Shown one piece after another: positions 60,466 through 64,000 of a DNA stretch of 64,000 nt. The stretch is from Zychaea mexicana. Taxonomy: Eukaryota; Mucoromycota; Mucoromycetes; Mucorales; Lichtheimiaceae. The translations under genes and the position numbers were made by a program. The number at the start of each line of letters is the position of its first letter. Positions within the stretch are counted from its first letter, which is position 1. The notes beneath the pieces were generated by a model, which had not been told where the DNA came from, did no database searches, and worked only from the letters and a program-made list of their open reading frames with translations. Location of the stretch: positions 372,001 through 436,000 of the forward strand of contig NW_026516688.1 of NCBI RefSeq assembly GCF_025766255.1, in the 5' to 3' direction.

Positions 60466-62487
60466 TCAGAGGGAGATCGGCGGAATCGGTGAAAGTGTTG
60501 GAATCGGAATAGGGTGGTGGTGACGGTGGGGGAGGCGTTCAGGGTCGTCTGCTGCTGCGGCGGAACCCTCTTTAGGATGAGAGAGAATGTCAATATCCAA
60601 CATCAATTTGGCAAAGACCGGCGTGGAACAGAAGATAATGGCAGAATGAGTTGGGGCATCATGTATATGAGCACGTGGTTGGTGGCGAGGGAGACGATTC
60701 AATAGATTGTCGCTGAGTCGACTCCTTTTACGTGCAGTCGTTAGTAGCCAGAGGATGGAATCAACACCAAGACCAAGACGACAAGCAGAGATCAAGATGT
60801 CACCATGGTTGGCGTTGCGGCGGCGAGCCAAGTGTTCCAAGCGCATAATCCTTACGGCAGACTTGTAGGCACCAGCAGGTAAGGATTCTCTTAGCTCAGG
60901 GAGAGCGAGCAAAAGCTTATCTTGTTTAAGTTTGGGGAGCAGGTAAAAGCGTTTGTTGGTGGTGGCAGGTGCAATAATTGGCAAAAGTGCGTCATTAGGC
61001 AAGACCTGCAAGCGCAAGAGAAACTTGGTGCTGAGGAGTATAGTGATCTGTTCGCCCATGGTTAGGAGATCGGTCATATTGCGAAAGACGATCGTTGATG
61101 CTTTGCTGTGGCCGCCAAAGAGCATGCGCGGGCAGGTGTCTTGTGCACGGTTGAGCTGATCGACTTCGCGTTTCACGAAACGGGTAATCGCAAGACCATA
61201 TTCGAACTTGGGGCGTATAAATGTCTTGTATAAGCGGACGGCGAGGTGGCGAGGAAAACCTGCAGGACTGCAACCGAGTTGGTGTAAGACACGCATGGCG
61301 GTGAGTGTGCTGCTGGTGTTGCGTTGGATTAGCATGCCAGCATCAATTGCACCATGGACATTAAAAGGTATGCCTAGGTAAACAAAGGATGCGGCGTTGA
61401 CGATCGGGTGATTGTAGAGGTGATAAGTGGCGGGTGTTGATGACGAGTTGATGATGATGCATTTGGCTGGGTTCCATCGATATCCGTGTTGCAAGGAATG
61501 TCGTTCTGCGCGTGCAAGAAGTCGAGGCATGGTATCGGGAGTAGCAATGATGGCAACGTCGTCGGCGTAAAGAAGTGCATTGATCCAGCGGCCCGCAATT
61601 GGACGAGAGGCTTGACTATAAGAGAGAGGGGGAGAGGGGAGGAAATCAGTATCACTTTCGTGTTCGGAATCGGATGTGTATAGAGGGTCACGCAGCATAG
61701 CTGGTAGGGAGTTAATATATAAAGAGTACAAGTGGGGGGAGAGGATGGAGCCTTGTAGGACACCAGTTCGAGGAGAAAAACGGCGAGAAACAGAGCCAGC
61801 AATGAGGACTTCAATGTATACGTCATCAAATAGACTTTGCAACAATCCAAGGAGAGCAGGGGGAGCATCACATTCGAGAGCGCGCCAAACAATAGCACAA
61901 TCGACTGTGTCATAGGCAGATTTGATATCCAAAAAGGCAATAGCCGGATCTTGGCCAGTAGCACGGCGATGGCGGACAGCAAGTTCATGCAAACAGAGGG
62001 CTTGATCCAGGGCACTGCGCTAGGGACGGAGACCACCTTGTGCCAGATCCAAGGGAGGGGAAGCTGTGTGGAGGGAGGGGGTAAGACAAATTTCCATGAC
62101 CTTTCGTAAGACCAAAGTCAAGCTAATTGGTCAATAGTTCGCAGGGTCAGTAGTATCACCTTTCTTGTGCAACGGGATTACCTGAGCAACTCGCCATGCC
62201 ACCGGTGTATGAGACCAGCGCCAGCAGAGTTGATAAAGCTGTGTGAGGATCGGAGAAAGCAAAGAGACAATGGGTGAGAGCATTTCAGCACATAAATGGT
62301 CAAGGCCAGGGGCTTTTTGTCTAGCTACTGAGGTTAGTGCATTTTCTACTGACTCGATGGAAAAGGGATAATCATCATCTATGTCATGTGGACCAGAGGG
62401 ACGAGGTGGTGATCCAGCACGCACGTTTAGGAGGAATTGTCCAGTATACACTGTCTCTAAATGACGAGCCATTTTATTGGCAGTCAC
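60466..62487 (-). pseudogene. LINE reverse transcriptase region (interrupted ORF2)
   Basis: Reverse-transcriptase domain in one frame from 62487 to 60466, with TGA at 62131-62133 and TAG at 62020-62022. The first interrupts the otherwise conserved NY-R-PIS motif (NY*PIS), so CGA to TGA is the evident change. The second sits in a GLRP*RSALDQ context, where CAG to TAG is likely. Recognisable RT parts are QKAPGLDHLCAEML, AFLDIKSAYDTVDC, GVLQGSILSPHLYSLYINSL and the catalytic LLYADDVAII (YADD). The C-terminal region is rich in Arg, His and Pro. The intact stretch after 61992 is 508 codons. It is described as a dead copy. Confidence 0.9.
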
Positions 62488-62894
62488 TTCGGGTCCTGCT
62501 GGATCTATGAATGCGGGGTTTTTGTGCGGTGGTGGCGAATCCGTTTGATTGTTGCGGTGGTACGAGAAAAATCATCTGTTGTAAGACGGTGGCAAAAATC
62601 CTTCCATATCTGATACTTATATTGCTGTACGAGGGATTTGAACTTTTCTACAGCTGCTTGGTGTTTTTCATACTATACTGCTCATGTAAGGCCGTCGCTG
62701 CGTGTCCATTGGTGATAACAATGCTCTCGATTCTGAAATTCTGATTCTAACTCAACATTCCAAAACTACTTGTTACCTATTTTGCTTTTGGTTTGCACCT
62801 CTACAGATTGATTTAGTGAGGAGTGGATTGCTGATGTCAAATCTACTACTAGTTGATCCAAATCCGGTTGGATAGTATCATTATCCAAAGCAAG

Positions 62895-63755
62895 CTAGAT
62901 GGACTGTCGGACATGTTCAAGGTTAGCACTGCATTTGGAGAGATACTTTTCTAGGTATTTGGGATCAGCAAAACGGCTGAGCTTCCATAGCTGTCTTGGA
63001 TGATTATTTGGTGGCGGAATAATAGGAATGTTGAATGGAAAACGGAAAGATAGGGTAACAGGCTTGTGATCAGAGTTGAGGTCAATGTCGGTGTCTACAT
63101 ACATAGTTGCATCATCCAAAGGGCTATCTGCTAAAAAAAGATCGACGATACTTCTGCGGGATTGAGCTGCATCTCGTGAAATATAAGTATACTGTCCATA
63201 AGATAAAGAGCTATTGAGGCATTCAAGGCCGTGTTCAATTACAAAGTTATTTAGAGCGTATCCTCGGTTAGTAGATGTGTGATCACCAAATAACTCATGA
63301 CGAGCATTGAGATCACCACAAATGATGGTGTTTTGTGAGGTGTTAGTAGTGAGTGGGAGATCGTTTAGGATATCGATGGCAGCAGAGTCACTTAAAGTGC
63401 CATGGCCATCGGGAGGGAGGTAGAGACAGTGGATGAGGGTATTTGCGACTTGACAAGATAATATATAAGGGGAAGAGTTGGGGAGGACGGTGATAGGGTA
63501 CGGGCAATCGGGATGAACTAAAAGAGACACGCCCATCGACCCGCGATAGGAGTTATCTACTTTCTTACCATATATATGATACTGCGTCCAGTCTGTTGGG
63601 TACCTGCTTGGTGACAAAAGCCAGGTTTCGGTTAAAAAGATGAGGGTGGATGTTGAGAGTAAGGAGGTGGCGGTATTAATGAGTTGTTTTTCGAGCCCAT
63701 TGGCATTCCATAATGTAATCGTAATATTATTGTCTATATTGTTAATATTACTCAT
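62895..63755 (-). pseudogene. LINE AP-endonuclease region (ORF2 start)
   Basis: The first 286 codons of ORF2 are open and encode an exonuclease-endonuclease-phosphatase-type domain: ITLWNANGLE, LIFLTETWLL, IICGDLNARHELFGDH, RRSIVDLFLA and DLNSDHKPV (the metal/catalytic Glu, Asp-Asn and Ser-Asp-His motifs are present). The frame then stops at TAG 62895-62897. Further stops follow at 62766-62768, 62682-62684 and 62673-62675 before a frameshift near 62510-62530 leads to the RT frame. The endonuclease itself looks undamaged, but the ORF as a whole is broken. Confidence 0.88.
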
Positions 63756-63763
63756 GATTATTA

Positions 63764-64000
63764 TTATTGGGTGGTGGTGTTGGATTCGGAGGTTGTTGAT
63801 GCATCATCCATATCCTCATCATCTTTTTGTTGAGAGGAGGGAGATTGTGGTTGCAGCAATGCTGCTGCATTGTTGGTGGCGGGAGAGTTGGTGGCATCAT
63901 CGTCTGTTTTTGGAGGTGCTAAGCACTCCTCAACATCTTTTTCGGTGATCCATTGCTGTTGACAGAAGCTACGGGCGATGGCTACTTTAATGTGGCGGGT
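63764..64000 (-). CDS. LINE ORF1 C-terminal end, partial
   Basis: An open frame enters from the right edge and ends in TAA at 63764-63766. It encodes a hydrophilic tail, beginning HIKVAIARSFCQQQWITEKD and continuing Gln/Ser/Asp/Thr-rich, ending SNTTTQ. It lies immediately upstream of ORF2 in transcription order, as expected for ORF1 of a two-ORF LINE. The nucleic-acid-binding part, such as a zinc knuckle, is outside the window. Confidence 0.6.
   Translation of the reverse strand, partial: TRHIKVAIARSFCQQQWITEKDVEECLAPPKTDDDATNSPATNNAAALLQPQSPSSQQKDDEDMDDASTTSESNTTTQ

Larger units (their letters stand above)
60345..64000 (-). mobile_element. Non-LTR (LINE-type) retrotransposon, decayed, truncated by window edge
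   Basis: A minus-strand element with the standard order ORF1 end, then ORF2 = AP-endonuclease plus reverse transcriptase. ORF1 stops at 63764 and the ORF2 ATG is at 63755, so the ORFs are 8 bp apart. The ORF2 body carries at least six stop codons and one frameshift between 63755 and 60466, so it cannot be translated whole. No LTRs were seen, consistent with a LINE. The 5' end lies right of the window, and the 3' boundary is approximate. Confidence 0.9.

Noticed and set aside
61374..62036. 220-codon minus-strand frame in the LINE
   Set aside because: It is an alternate frame over the reverse-transcriptase coding region without motifs.

Overview
The window is a stretch of nuclear DNA from a filamentous fungus. 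Genes are split by many short GT-AG introns, spacing is compact, and both strands carry genes. The proteins (Ski2, Bre1, Rtt106, Hel2, Kch1, glucosidase II beta, a Diaphanous-type formin, a ccg-9-type trehalose synthase) form a fungal set. By general resemblance I favour an early-diverging Mucoromycota fungus (Mucorales-like). That placement is inference and was not tested by any search.

Layout. 0-11 kb: 3' part of a trehalose synthase gene, the SKI2 RNA helicase, an F-box/leucine-rich-repeat protein 91 bp behind it, and the ribosome-biogenesis factor TMA16, all on +. 11-28 kb: a gene-poor, repeat-rich island. It holds one low-complexity Ser/Pro protein, a broken second copy of the proteasome ATPase gene RPT1, other gene fragments, a cluster of five unrelated tandem arrays (20.7-22.5 kb) and, at 24.8-26.9 kb, the intact RPT1 gene on -. 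28.5-37.2 kb (+): histone chaperone RTT106, E3 ligase BRE1 and a rhomboid-family protein that has lost its catalytic histidine. 37.5-49 kb: a three-KH RNA-binding protein (-), the ribosome-collision E3 ligase HEL2 (+), a second F-box/LRR protein (-), a steryl-ester-hydrolase-like lipase (+) and the K+ transporter KCH1 (-). 50.4-59.6 kb: a 27-exon formin (+) and the glucosidase II beta subunit (-). 60.4-64 kb: a decayed non-LTR retrotransposon (-) running off the right edge.

Functional themes are RNA surveillance and translation quality control (SKI2, HEL2, TMA16, KH protein), ubiquitin and proteasome (RPT1, BRE1, HEL2, two F-box proteins), chromatin (RTT106 next to BRE1), and cell shape and secretion (formin, KCH1, glucosidase II). 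These are ordinary neighbours; I see no biosynthetic cluster or operon-like unit.

The most striking structures are: (1) the formin FH1 region, cut into nine consecutive small exons that all begin and end in phase 1, so any subset could be skipped without breaking the frame; (2) the SKI2 terminal intron, whose retention opens one reading frame into the downstream F-box gene; (3) the rhomboid pseudoenzyme; and (4) the RPT1 pseudogene with a microhomology-flanked deletion of its ATPase core. Exon coordinates were read by eye from splice signals, reading-frame continuity and family similarity. For most multi-exon genes I checked that the exon lengths add up in phase.
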